Assembly: GCA_049325415.1 (NCBI GenBank)
Contig: JBMOLL010000129.1
Location: 1-31,629, forward strand
Direction of reading: 5' to 3'
DNA from: JBMOLL01 sp049325415
GTDB taxonomy: Bacteria; Bacteroidota; Bacteroidia; Bacteroidales; GCA-2748055
Length of the DNA: 31,629 nt
Below are positions 5,852 through 13,595 of the stretch, one piece after another (the first letter of the stretch is position 1; each line of letters begins with the position of its first letter). The notes below the pieces were generated by a model. The model saw nothing but the letters and a program-made list of their open reading frames with translations. It was not told the DNA's origin and searched no databases. A program made the translations under genes and the position numbers.

Positions 5852-6937
5852 ATGAAACGAACCGCCTTCCTTCTTTCCGTGATCCTGACTTTTGCACTTA
5901 TTTCCTGCACCCCTGAAAAGGGGAGCAAAGAAAAACCGCAGCCCGCTCCCCGCTGGACAACGGAAAAAGCCCTGGCCTGGGGAGAGGAGATGCCCTGGCT
6001 CCGGGGTTCGGATTTCAACCCGAGCACGGCCATCAACCAGCTGGAGACCTGGCAGGCGGAGTCCTTTAGTCCGGAAGTGATCGACCGCGAACTGGGCTGG
6101 GCCGAAGGCATCGGCTTCAACTGCATGAGGGTTTACCTGCATCACCTGGCCTGGCAGACCGACCGGGAAGGTTTTAAAGCCCGGATGGACAAATACCTGG
6201 GCATCGCCGACTCCCACGGGATCAAAACCATCTTCGTGATCTTCGACGACTGCTGGAACCCGGAATACGCCGCCGGCAAACAGCCCGATCCGAAACCCGG
6301 GATACACAACTCGGGCTGGGTGCGCGACCCGGGCGACCTGCTGTTCAGGGACTCCACCCTTACGGATACCCTTGAAGTTTATGTGAAGGATATCCTGACC
6401 ACCTTCAGGGACGATAAGCGCATTGCCCTCTGGGACCTCTACAACGAACCGGGGAACAGCAACCTGGGGAACCGGAGCCTGCCCCTGCTGCAGAAAGTAT
6501 TCGAATGGGGACGGGAGATCAACCCCTCGCAGCCCCTCTCCGCCGGCCTTTGGAACAGGAGCCTGACCGATCTGAACCGTTTCCAGGTGGAAAATTCCGA
6601 CATCATTACCTATCATAACTACTCCGACGAAACCGACCACCAGGCGGCCATCGATACCCTCAAGCTCTACGGCCGTCCTCTGATCTGCACCGAATACATG
6701 GCCCGTACCCGTAACAGCCGTTTTGAGAACATCCTGCCCCTGCTGAAAAAGGAACATATTGGAGCCATTAACTGGGGCCTCGTTTCCGGGAAGTCAAATA
6801 CCATCTATGCCTGGGATACCCCCGTGCCCGACGGATCGGAACCGCCCGTGTGGTTCCACGATATCTTCCGGGCCGACGGTTCGGTGTACGACCAGAAAGA
6901 GGTTGATCTGATAAAGAAACTGACCGGGGTCGAATAA
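5852..6937 (+). CDS. Clan GH-A (GH5-like) glycoside hydrolase lipoprotein
   Basis: With ATG at 5852 the protein is 361 aa and begins with a lipoprotein signal peptide (MKRTAFLLSVILTFALISC, lipobox LISC). The ATG at 5807 would add 15 residues ahead of the signal, so I reject it. The rest is one TIM-barrel domain resembling the cellulase (GH5) superfamily. WDLYNEPGN holds the likely acid/base Glu199 and ICTEYMA holds the likely nucleophile Glu281. Other landmarks are FNCMRVYLHHLAW and IFVIFDDCWNPEYAAGKQP. Relatives are often annotated 1,4-beta-xylanase in Bacteroidota, but substrate and subfamily are uncertain. No binding module is attached. It is the first gene of the glycan locus, and its position suggests it trims the main chain or side chains at the cell surface or in the periplasm. 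Confidence 0.8.
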   Translation: MKRTAFLLSVILTFALISCTPEKGSKEKPQPAPRWTTEKALAWGEEMPWLRGSDFNPSTAINQLETWQAESFSPEVIDRELGWAEGIGFNCMRVYLHHLAWQTDREGFKARMDKYLGIADSHGIKTIFVIFDDCWNPEYAAGKQPDPKPGIHNSGWVRDPGDLLFRDSTLTDTLEVYVKDILTTFRDDKRIALWDLYNEPGNSNLGNRSLPLLQKVFEWGREINPSQPLSAGLWNRSLTDLNRFQVENSDIITYHNYSDETDHQAAIDTLKLYGRPLICTEYMARTRNSRFENILPLLKKEHIGAINWGLVSGKSNTIYAWDTPVPDGSEPPVWFHDIFRADGSVYDQKEVDLIKKLTGVE

Positions 6938-6966
6938 GCCCGGATCTCAGATCGCGTTTGGTGATG

Positions 6967-6986
6967 ACCGGCAATTACCGGTTTTT
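6967..6986 (+). terminator. Weak hairpin after the GH5-like gene
   Basis: ACCGG pairs with CCGGT around a six-base CAATTA loop and five T follow. The stem is short, so termination may be partial, allowing read-through to the GH27 gene. Confidence 0.4.
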
Positions 6987-7110
6987 GACAACGGAATCCT
7001 GTTCTGCATGATTCTTTTCGAAGAATGATGGAGTATTCAGCCCTGCCGTTCCCTGTTTTTCTTAAGTTTACTTCTTGAAAAACTGAATCTTAACCAAACT
7101 GATACCTGCT

Positions 7111-8310
7111 ATGAAATCCCTGACGTCCATTTTGCTGTTATCGCTGATTTGCCTCTCCTCCCTGTTTTCCCAATCCTTCGAAGAACTTGCCCCCACCCCT
7201 CCCATGGGCTGGAACAGCTGGAACAAATTCGGCTGCAATGTGAGTGAAGCGCTGATCATGGAAATGGCCGATGCCATGGTGGAAAGCGGGATGCGCGATG
7301 CCGGTTACACCTATATCGTGATCGACGACTGCTGGCAGACCGGAAGGGACAGCGCCGGAAATATTATCCCCGACCCGGAGCGCTTTCCCAATGGAATGAA
7401 ATACCTGGCCGACTATGTTCACTCGCAGGGACTGAAATTCGGGCTCTACTCCTGCGCCGGTTCAAAAACCTGCCAGGGCCGGCCCGGAAGCCGGGGCTAC
7501 CAGTTCCAGGACGCCCGGCAGTACGCCGCCTGGGGAGTCGATTACCTGAAATACGACTGGTGCTACGATGAAGGCCAGGAAGCGAAATCGTCGTATAAGA
7601 CCATGAGCGATGCCCTGAAGGAATGCGGTCGCCCGATCGTCTTCAGCATCTGTGAGTGGGGAGCCAATAAACCCTGGGAATGGGGAGCCGGCATCGGCCA
7701 CCTGTGGAGAACCACGGCCGACATCCGCGATATCTACCAGGGACAGATCAACTGGGGCGGCCTCGGCGTACTCGACATCATTGACAAGCAGGTGGACCTC
7801 TGGCCCTATGCCGGCCCGGGTCACTGGAACGACCCCGACATGCTCGAAGTGGGTAATCCCGGACTGAACCATGAGGAAAACATCACCCATTTCTCCATGT
7901 GGGCCATGCTGGCAGCTCCGCTGATGGCCGGGAACGACCTGAGAAACATGAATAAGGAAGTGAAGGAGATCCTCACCAATAAGGAAGTGATCGCCCTGAA
8001 CCAGGACCCCCGGGGCGAACAGGCCATTAAGTTCCTGGACATGGGAGAAAAGGAGATCTGGGTGAAACTGCTGGCCGACGGTGAACTGGCCGTCTGCTTT
8101 ATGAACCGGACCGAAGAAGCCTGGGACCTGGCCTACAACTGGAAAGGGCTTAATATTTACCATAAGGGAGCCGTGTATTTCAGCAAACAGGCCTATGCCA
8201 TCCGCGATCTCTGGAAACACAGGGATATGGGAACCACCGATGAGATCCTTAAAACCGCGATCCCCGCTCATGGCGTCCTCCTGGTCCGCCTTAAACCTGT
8301 GAACCCTTAG
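7111..8310 (+). CDS. GH27 alpha-galactosidase-type enzyme
   Basis: The 399-aa protein has a signal peptide of about 20 residues (MKSLTSILLLSLICLSSLFS) with no lipobox, so it is probably periplasmic. It is a full GH27 enzyme. The N-terminal barrel shows PPMGWNSWNKFGCNVSE, YIVIDDCWQTGRD, the nucleophile Asp149 in YLKYDWC, and the acid/base region NDPDMLEVG (residues 240-243 are NDPD). MAAPLMAGNDLR and IALNQDPRGEQ are also classic. A C-terminal beta-sandwich occupies about residues 300-399. Known activities in GH27 are alpha-galactosidase, alpha-N-acetylgalactosaminidase and beta-L-arabinopyranosidase. With three beta-L-arabinofuranosidase-type genes nearby, either alpha-galactose or beta-L-arabinopyranose is plausible. 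The first is the default call. Confidence 0.92.
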   Translation: MKSLTSILLLSLICLSSLFSQSFEELAPTPPMGWNSWNKFGCNVSEALIMEMADAMVESGMRDAGYTYIVIDDCWQTGRDSAGNIIPDPERFPNGMKYLADYVHSQGLKFGLYSCAGSKTCQGRPGSRGYQFQDARQYAAWGVDYLKYDWCYDEGQEAKSSYKTMSDALKECGRPIVFSICEWGANKPWEWGAGIGHLWRTTADIRDIYQGQINWGGLGVLDIIDKQVDLWPYAGPGHWNDPDMLEVGNPGLNHEENITHFSMWAMLAAPLMAGNDLRNMNKEVKEILTNKEVIALNQDPRGEQAIKFLDMGEKEIWVKLLADGELAVCFMNRTEEAWDLAYNWKGLNIYHKGAVYFSKQAYAIRDLWKHRDMGTTDEILKTAIPAHGVLLVRLKPVNP

Positions 8311-8418
8311 GCCGGACCCTCGTTTTACAGGCTGAACTCAATCCCGCATCTGCATAAGGAGTGTCTTAACAAATCCTTAAGAAACAGAAAAAACATATTT
8401 TATTGATTATCTGCATTT

Positions 8419-8460
8419 TAGGTGTATGTGTTAATTTTTGCTGAATTAATTTTACACCTA
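8419..8460. promoter_or_regulatory. Inverted repeat upstream of the small T9SS gene
   Basis: TAGGTGTA (8419-8426) and TACACCTA (8453-8460) are exact reverse complements, and TTAATT / AATTAA elements between them can extend the stem with internal loops. It lies about 115 bp before the ATG at 8575 in the only AT-rich gap of this part of the locus. It could be an mRNA leader structure or an operator, and its role is unproven. Confidence 0.4.
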
Positions 8461-8574
8461 TGTGACCGATTTTTTATGATCCTGAAATCATTCTCTCAGT
8501 CAAAGAATTGTTATTCCTGCCCGTTCTTTCAGGTTTAGTGTAACATTGTTAAATATTAACTAAATCCTAAGATT

Positions 8575-9573
8575 ATGAAAAAATTTACTCTTTTGTCTTT
8601 TGCTCTCCTGGGTTGCCTTGCACTGAATGCACAGCTGGTAACCTATACGGACAATTTTTCCGATGATCACGACTATCTCACACAGGGAGTAGAAGGAACC
8701 ATCTGGCAGGGTTATAAAGTGAACGACAGCGGCAACACCACCGCCGATCCTATCAACGACACCGAAGTTCTGGACTTCAAAGCCGTTGATGGCGCACTGT
8801 TGATCTATTCCAATATGGGTAACTTTGAGCATGTGCTGGATGACGGTGCTTATATCTACCGCGTGGTTCCTGGAGGAATAGATTTCGAAGTATCCGTCAA
8901 AATTGTTGATGGCTATTTTACTTCATTTCAGGATTCAGTTTCCTATTACAACTCGGCCGGTATTATCGTAAGAAACCCCGACAATGCTTCACAGAACAAC
9001 CTGTATTTCATGTGGTTCGATGTTCCGGACTGGAATATTCACTCCATGCTGAAAAACAACGTCGACGGGGGTCAGACCGAATTGGTCAATTCCCGTGAAA
9101 CCTATCCCTCACTTACTGCCTATCCCTGGATGAAAGCCAAGCGCGTTGGAAATGTTTTCACCATGTCGCTCAGTCCTGATGGTTTCACCTGGACCGATGT
9201 TCAGACAGCTGAAAGAGCCGACCTCGAAGGTATCGACCTCGAAGTTGGTTTGACCCAGTGCAACTTCTGGTCAGATGTAGCACATTCTGCAACTCTCGAT
9301 AATTTCTCACTCACCCATCCGTGGCCGGAAGGAATTGATGCAGATATGCTTTCCAAACAGTTCAAAGCTTATTCTTACAATGGAAAACTTATCATGCAGG
9401 CAGATGCCAATATCAGCTCATCCGCTGTTTACAGCATCGACGGCAGGCAGGTTGCTGCTATGAACAACGTAGACGACAACCGCTGCGAATTCAATAACCT
9501 GAAAGCCGGTGTTTATATCGCCGTTGCAAATGTTGACGGTCAGAGAACGGCAAGAAAAGTAATCGTTCAGTAA
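8575..9573 (+). CDS. Secreted concanavalin-like protein with T9SS tail
   Basis: The 332-aa protein has a signal peptide (MKKFTLLSFALLGCLALNAQ). Residues about 22-240 resemble a DUF1349/LamG-like concanavalin fold: DFEVSVKIVDGYFTSFQDSV, AGIIVRNPDNASQNNLYFMW, KAKRVGNVFTMSLSPDGFTW, and VGLTQCNFWSDVAHSATLDN. Residues about 262-332 are a C-terminal sorting-like domain (KLIMQADANISSSAVYSIDG, LKAGVYIAVANVDGQRTARK) that lacks the usual PNP start but has the T9SS-type ending. No catalytic motif is evident, so sugar binding at the cell surface or on released glycan is the likeliest role. It has its own leader region and a very strong terminator, which suggests separate and perhaps higher expression than its neighbours. 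Confidence 0.75.
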   Translation: MKKFTLLSFALLGCLALNAQLVTYTDNFSDDHDYLTQGVEGTIWQGYKVNDSGNTTADPINDTEVLDFKAVDGALLIYSNMGNFEHVLDDGAYIYRVVPGGIDFEVSVKIVDGYFTSFQDSVSYYNSAGIIVRNPDNASQNNLYFMWFDVPDWNIHSMLKNNVDGGQTELVNSRETYPSLTAYPWMKAKRVGNVFTMSLSPDGFTWTDVQTAERADLEGIDLEVGLTQCNFWSDVAHSATLDNFSLTHPWPEGIDADMLSKQFKAYSYNGKLIMQADANISSSAVYSIDGRQVAAMNNVDDNRCEFNNLKAGVYIAVANVDGQRTARKVIVQ

Positions 9574-9594
9574 TTTTGAAGTTTGTGCATGTTT

Positions 9595-9629
9595 CGGAGG
9601 CATACTAAAACTATGCCTCCGATTTTTTT
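9595..9629 (+). terminator. Strong intrinsic terminator
   Basis: CGGAGGCATA (9595-9604) pairs perfectly with TATGCCTCCG (9612-9621) around a 7-nt loop. One A and then seven T follow. It ends the 8575-9573 gene, and the next gene starts 25 bp further on. Confidence 0.92.
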
Positions 9630-9653
9630 GAACCCTGTTTAATCCCAATCGTT

Positions 9654-12600
9654 TTGAAAAAGATAGCTGTCCTTTCCCTCCCCTTCTTCTTTAGCTTAAG
9701 CCTGTTTGCCCAGCAGAATATTGCCCCGCTGGCTTCTGCCATCCAGACTTCCTTTGTGTCATCATGGGAAAACCTGTATGCAGTCAATAACGAGATTGAT
9801 CCTGTTAGTTCCTCCGATAAAACCGGCGGCGCCTACGGCAACTGGAGCGGCACCGATAATGTGTGGCAATGGGTGGAATACGACTGGGATAAACTGTACA
9901 TGATCAGCGGATCGGATATTTACTGGTGGGCCGACGGCTCAGGCATCCGGATCCCCTACGATACCTATATCCGGTACTGGGATTTCCGCAAAAAAGACTG
10001 GGCAGAATTCACCGGACTTTCAGGAAACGGCACGGAGGCCGATCAGTATAATCATACTTCTTTTGACCCGGTGCTTACCAATAAAATCAGGGTGTACATG
10101 ATCAGCACCATCGCCACCGGGATCCTCGAATGGAAGGTATGGGGCCAGGAAGGGGAACAGGTACCCGTAAATTCAAGCCTGGAAGCCTCCGGTACGCTTC
10201 AGCCTGGAGCCGGCACTCAGTTCATCCTTACGGCCAAAGACAACAGCAACAATCCGGTCGCAGGCTATGTTTTCAAACTGGATGCTTCGGTTAACAACGA
10301 GCTTCCCGCCAGTCAGGAAAGTTATCTCATTAACGGAGTGAGCTATACAGCCGGTGTGAGCGGACTCGAACTGCCTCCCACCAATGCCTCGGGCGAAACC
10401 TTTGTTCAGGTGGAACTGCCCGCTTCCATCGATCCTATGGACGGTATTTCACTGCGCTTTTTCTTCAACGAGCACTACACCACGATCGGCGACAGCTATG
10501 CCTTTTACCAGCCCGGACTTAGCTCTCCGGTCCTGTCTCCGGATATCAACGAAAATACTGTCGATCATAATCTGGAACTCACCTTTACCGACGATGCCGC
10601 CTGGCGGGGAGAGCTTAAAGCCGTTTTTTCGGGGGATAGCGAACTGACTTCCCCTGCCGACTATCTGTTGCAGGAAGGAAAGCTGATCCTCCTGCCCAAC
10701 GCTGCCCAACCGGCGCTGAGCAAGTCAGGAAGCCGGACCATCAGGATCACGGCACGGGGTTATGAAGATGCAACGGCCACACAGATCTTTCTGTCGGGAT
10801 GCATCAGCCCCGATTCAACACGCATATCCACCAGCCATCATTTATATGCCCCCTCGAAAAACGATATCCTGATCGATCTTAAAGACCGTTTCGGCAATGC
10901 CGTACCCGACAGCAGCCTGCGCTACAGTGCCGCTGTCACCAACCTTAGCCCGGAGCATTACGAAGTATTTACGCTCGGCGGAACGGATGTCAGCACAACC
11001 CTCCCCTCCAGCCTTACGACGCTTTCAGGGCCCGACGGCCGTAGCACCCTGTCGCTCTCCATCCCTTATGAAATCGATCATAACGACGGGATCACCATTG
11101 CTTTTGAACTGAAGAACGGGACCCCGCTTAAGGACACCATCACCTATTTTAACGACGGCAGCGCTAAGGAGATCGTCCTGCAGCAGGCTGTAAGAAGCAA
11201 CGCGGGCTTCAGCTGGGACCGCACGGCACAGTCCGCTAACTTCATCGTTTACTGGGGTCAGAAAATCACCGGCGATCCGCGCGATGCCGTTAACGGAAGC
11301 ATAGCCTTTGATCCTTACTCTATCCTCGACATGATGGAAGCACTGCTGGCCTACATGACCGACAGTGTTCATTTCATCGATAATCCCGAAACCCTGAACA
11401 TGGCCAGGTACAAGCATGAGATCGTTATGAACGAAACCTGGGAGTCGGGCTTTACGGGATGGGCTTTCGGGGGATCGGCCGACGGAAAGATCGGCGGAAT
11501 GTGGATCCATCCCCAGGCAACTTCCGGACCTGCGATCCTGGCGCACGAATTTACCCACATGTGTCAGGCAATGATCCTTCTGCAATATCCCGGTTACGGA
11601 CTCAATGCCAGTTATGCCGGCTTTTTCTGGGAATCGCACGCCGAGTTTATGAGGAAAAACTATGTGGGGTCTTACCAGGATGTCCAGACCAGCCGGTATA
11701 TTTTCACCTCCATGATGCAATACAGCACCACCCGGAGACACTACCAGAATATTTATTTCCTCGATTACCTGATGGACAAATACGGCCTGGAAACCATTCA
11801 TCAGATCTGGCGCAAAGCCAGTCCGGTCTCCTCCCACCCCCTGACCTCCCTCAGGGATTCCGTGCTCCGCTACACCCAGTCCGGTCTGAACGACGATTTC
11901 GCTTTCCACGCCATGAAAAACGTAAACTGGGACTATTCCTCGGGAGCAAAGATCAGGCAGGCACTCAGGGCCGTTGACCCCATCTGGATCCAGCGTCAAT
12001 ATACCGTTCCTGATACGGTTGCAGGAGAGAACGGGCTTTACATTGTTCCCGAATACCTGGCTCCTGCCGATTACGGCTATAACCTTATCCCCCTTTACCC
12101 TGAAGAAGGAAGCTCCGCGATCAGCCTTTCCTTTGCCGGACTTGAAAACCAGGCTTCCGGAGGTGCCGGTTGGCGTTACGGCTTTGTAACTACCGGACGT
12201 AACGGTGAACCCGGATACAGCGACCTTTACACCGGTGATGACAGCCAGGCTGTTTTTCCCATAAGCCCTGATGACAGCCTGATCTTCCTCGTTGTTACCG
12301 GAGCCCCGCTAAAACATCACAATTACCAATGGGAACCGGGCTATCCCAGGATTTACAGGTACCCCTACACCTTCCGGCTGAGCGGTGCGAAACCCGCCGG
12401 CTACAGCAAGGGCTACAATAACCGGCACGAAAGCCTTGCCGGCGCACCTCACGCCAACGGGGGCGGATGGGTGGCGTCCACAGCCACTGTCGCTTCCACG
12501 GCCTATGTGGGTCCCGATGCCCAGGTACTGGGAAGTGCACAGGTCCTGGACAATGCACGCATAGAAGATTTTGCCATTGTGAGCGACAACGCCAGGGTCA

Positions 12601-13493
12601 GCAATTCCGCAGTCGTACGGAACCATGCCGAGGTGGGCCGTGGTGCAGTTATTAAAAACCATGCGCTCATTGAAAAGTCGGCACGCGTGTTTAATACTTC
12701 AACCATCCAGGACAGTGCCGTGGTTACCGGAAGCGCCCTGGTTTATGGCAGCACGCTGCGCGGAAGAGCCACGGCAAAGGATCTGGCCACACTCAACGGC
12801 GTAACCCTTTCCGGCACGGCCATCGTAGGCGGCGACGGGGAAGAATACACGGGATGCAGCGCGGGCACCTACCTGCAGATCAACCGGAGCTCCTCCTGCG
12901 ACGGGATGATCGATCATCCTCTCAATTTGGAAGTTAACCCCGCCTGGGAAAACTATTATTATCCCCTGGGTGACAAACCCTCGATCCCGGGAAACCTGCA
13001 GGGCTCGGCACTGAACGACCATGAGGTTCTGCTGGTGTGGGACGAGGCTGCCGATCTGCAGGAGACGGAATCCTATTATGTTTACGTGGAAGGGAACCTG
13101 GTCAGAACGGTCGATGGCACCTCGGCAATCATCGGCGGACTCCAACCGGCAAGCACTTATTCCTTCGCGGTGAAAGCTCTCGACCGGTCGAAAAACGTTT
13201 CCCTCCTCAGCGAGATCATCGACCTTACCACATCGGCTGCCGGAGTGGAAGACGCTGAAACACCGGGCCTCTTTCTCTACCCGAACCCGACACAGGGGGT
13301 CCTGACGGTCAGATCGCCTTTTAATGGACTGACCTGTATCACCCTGTGTGACATGGGCGGAAAGGAAGTGTACCGTTCGGTCATCTCCGGCGAGACAACG
13401 CTCGACCTTGCCGGCTATCATCTATCGGGAACCTACGTGGTACGGCTGTCCGACAGCAAGGAATCCGTTACCGGAAAAGTGTTGTTCAGATAA
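9654..13493 (+). CDS. T9SS multidomain protein, DUF6055 metallopeptidase-like
   Basis: The 1,279-aa protein appears to start at a TTG (9654) followed by a signal peptide (MKKIAVLSLPFFFSLSLFAQ). Order: a discoidin-like module (about 22-163); Ig-like/beta segments (about 170-505); a DUF6055-type domain (about 510-900) with HEFTH (631-635) and Glu660/Glu664 in FFWESHAEF, the layout of a zinc HExxH peptidase; a left-handed beta-helix repeat (about 938-1060: VASTATVASTAYVGPDAQVL and following); a fibronectin type III-like domain (about 1105-1195); and a C-terminal T9SS sorting domain (FLYPNPTQGVLTV to the end). It would be exported and attached to the cell surface. The peptidase activity is inferred from motifs only; the role could also be structural or binding. 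The discoidin-like module recurs in the GH127 protein at 21506-23959. Confidence 0.85.
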   Translation: MKKIAVLSLPFFFSLSLFAQQNIAPLASAIQTSFVSSWENLYAVNNEIDPVSSSDKTGGAYGNWSGTDNVWQWVEYDWDKLYMISGSDIYWWADGSGIRIPYDTYIRYWDFRKKDWAEFTGLSGNGTEADQYNHTSFDPVLTNKIRVYMISTIATGILEWKVWGQEGEQVPVNSSLEASGTLQPGAGTQFILTAKDNSNNPVAGYVFKLDASVNNELPASQESYLINGVSYTAGVSGLELPPTNASGETFVQVELPASIDPMDGISLRFFFNEHYTTIGDSYAFYQPGLSSPVLSPDINENTVDHNLELTFTDDAAWRGELKAVFSGDSELTSPADYLLQEGKLILLPNAAQPALSKSGSRTIRITARGYEDATATQIFLSGCISPDSTRISTSHHLYAPSKNDILIDLKDRFGNAVPDSSLRYSAAVTNLSPEHYEVFTLGGTDVSTTLPSSLTTLSGPDGRSTLSLSIPYEIDHNDGITIAFELKNGTPLKDTITYFNDGSAKEIVLQQAVRSNAGFSWDRTAQSANFIVYWGQKITGDPRDAVNGSIAFDPYSILDMMEALLAYMTDSVHFIDNPETLNMARYKHEIVMNETWESGFTGWAFGGSADGKIGGMWIHPQATSGPAILAHEFTHMCQAMILLQYPGYGLNASYAGFFWESHAEFMRKNYVGSYQDVQTSRYIFTSMMQYSTTRRHYQNIYFLDYLMDKYGLETIHQIWRKASPVSSHPLTSLRDSVLRYTQSGLNDDFAFHAMKNVNWDYSSGAKIRQALRAVDPIWIQRQYTVPDTVAGENGLYIVPEYLAPADYGYNLIPLYPEEGSSAISLSFAGLENQASGGAGWRYGFVTTGRNGEPGYSDLYTGDDSQAVFPISPDDSLIFLVVTGAPLKHHNYQWEPGYPRIYRYPYTFRLSGAKPAGYSKGYNNRHESLAGAPHANGGGWVASTATVASTAYVGPDAQVLGSAQVLDNARIEDFAIVSDNARVSNSAVVRNHAEVGRGAVIKNHALIEKSARVFNTSTIQDSAVVTGSALVYGSTLRGRATAKDLATLNGVTLSGTAIVGGDGEEYTGCSAGTYLQINRSSSCDGMIDHPLNLEVNPAWENYYYPLGDKPSIPGNLQGSALNDHEVLLVWDEAADLQETESYYVYVEGNLVRTVDGTSAIIGGLQPASTYSFAVKALDRSKNVSLLSEIIDLTTSAAGVEDAETPGLFLYPNPTQGVLTVRSPFNGLTCITLCDMGGKEVYRSVISGETTLDLAGYHLSGTYVVRLSDSKESVTGKVLFR

Positions 13494-13558
13494 GGGCCGG
13501 TATCATGAACATCTCAGTGAATTCTAATGGGGAAATGGGTTTTTGTCCGGCAGTATAG

Positions 13559-13566
13559 TATATTTG
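13559..13566 (+). promoter_or_regulatory. Bacteroidota -7 promoter element
   Basis: TATATTTG fits the TAnnTTTG -7 consensus exactly and lies 29 bp before the ATG at 13596. A TTTG at 13542-13545 is upstream, but with 13 bp spacing, shorter than the usual 19-21, so the -33 box is uncertain. It supports starting the HTCS at 13596 rather than at the ATG at 13527, which lies upstream of this element. Confidence 0.5.
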
Positions 13567-13595
13567 CTACATTGACAGGCTTTCAAATCAAGCGG

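Noticed and set aside
5816..6757. Long minus-strand frame opposite the GH5-like gene
   Set aside because: It is a shadow of the plus-strand gene in GC-rich sequence; its translation has no recognisable motif. The same applies to the long minus-strand frames at 7462-8271, 11025-11999, 14532-15506, 22136-23332, 25159-26316, 26536-28197 and 29715-31193.
12466..12830. Possible DNA repeat array
   Set aside because: The periodicity is in the protein (left-handed beta-helix turns), not in the DNA; there are no identical repeats or spacers, so it is not a CRISPR array.
13527..13595. Upstream ATG for the HTCS gene
   Set aside because: It lies before the TATATTTG promoter element and would put 23 extra residues ahead of a normal signal peptide, so ATG 13596 was chosen.
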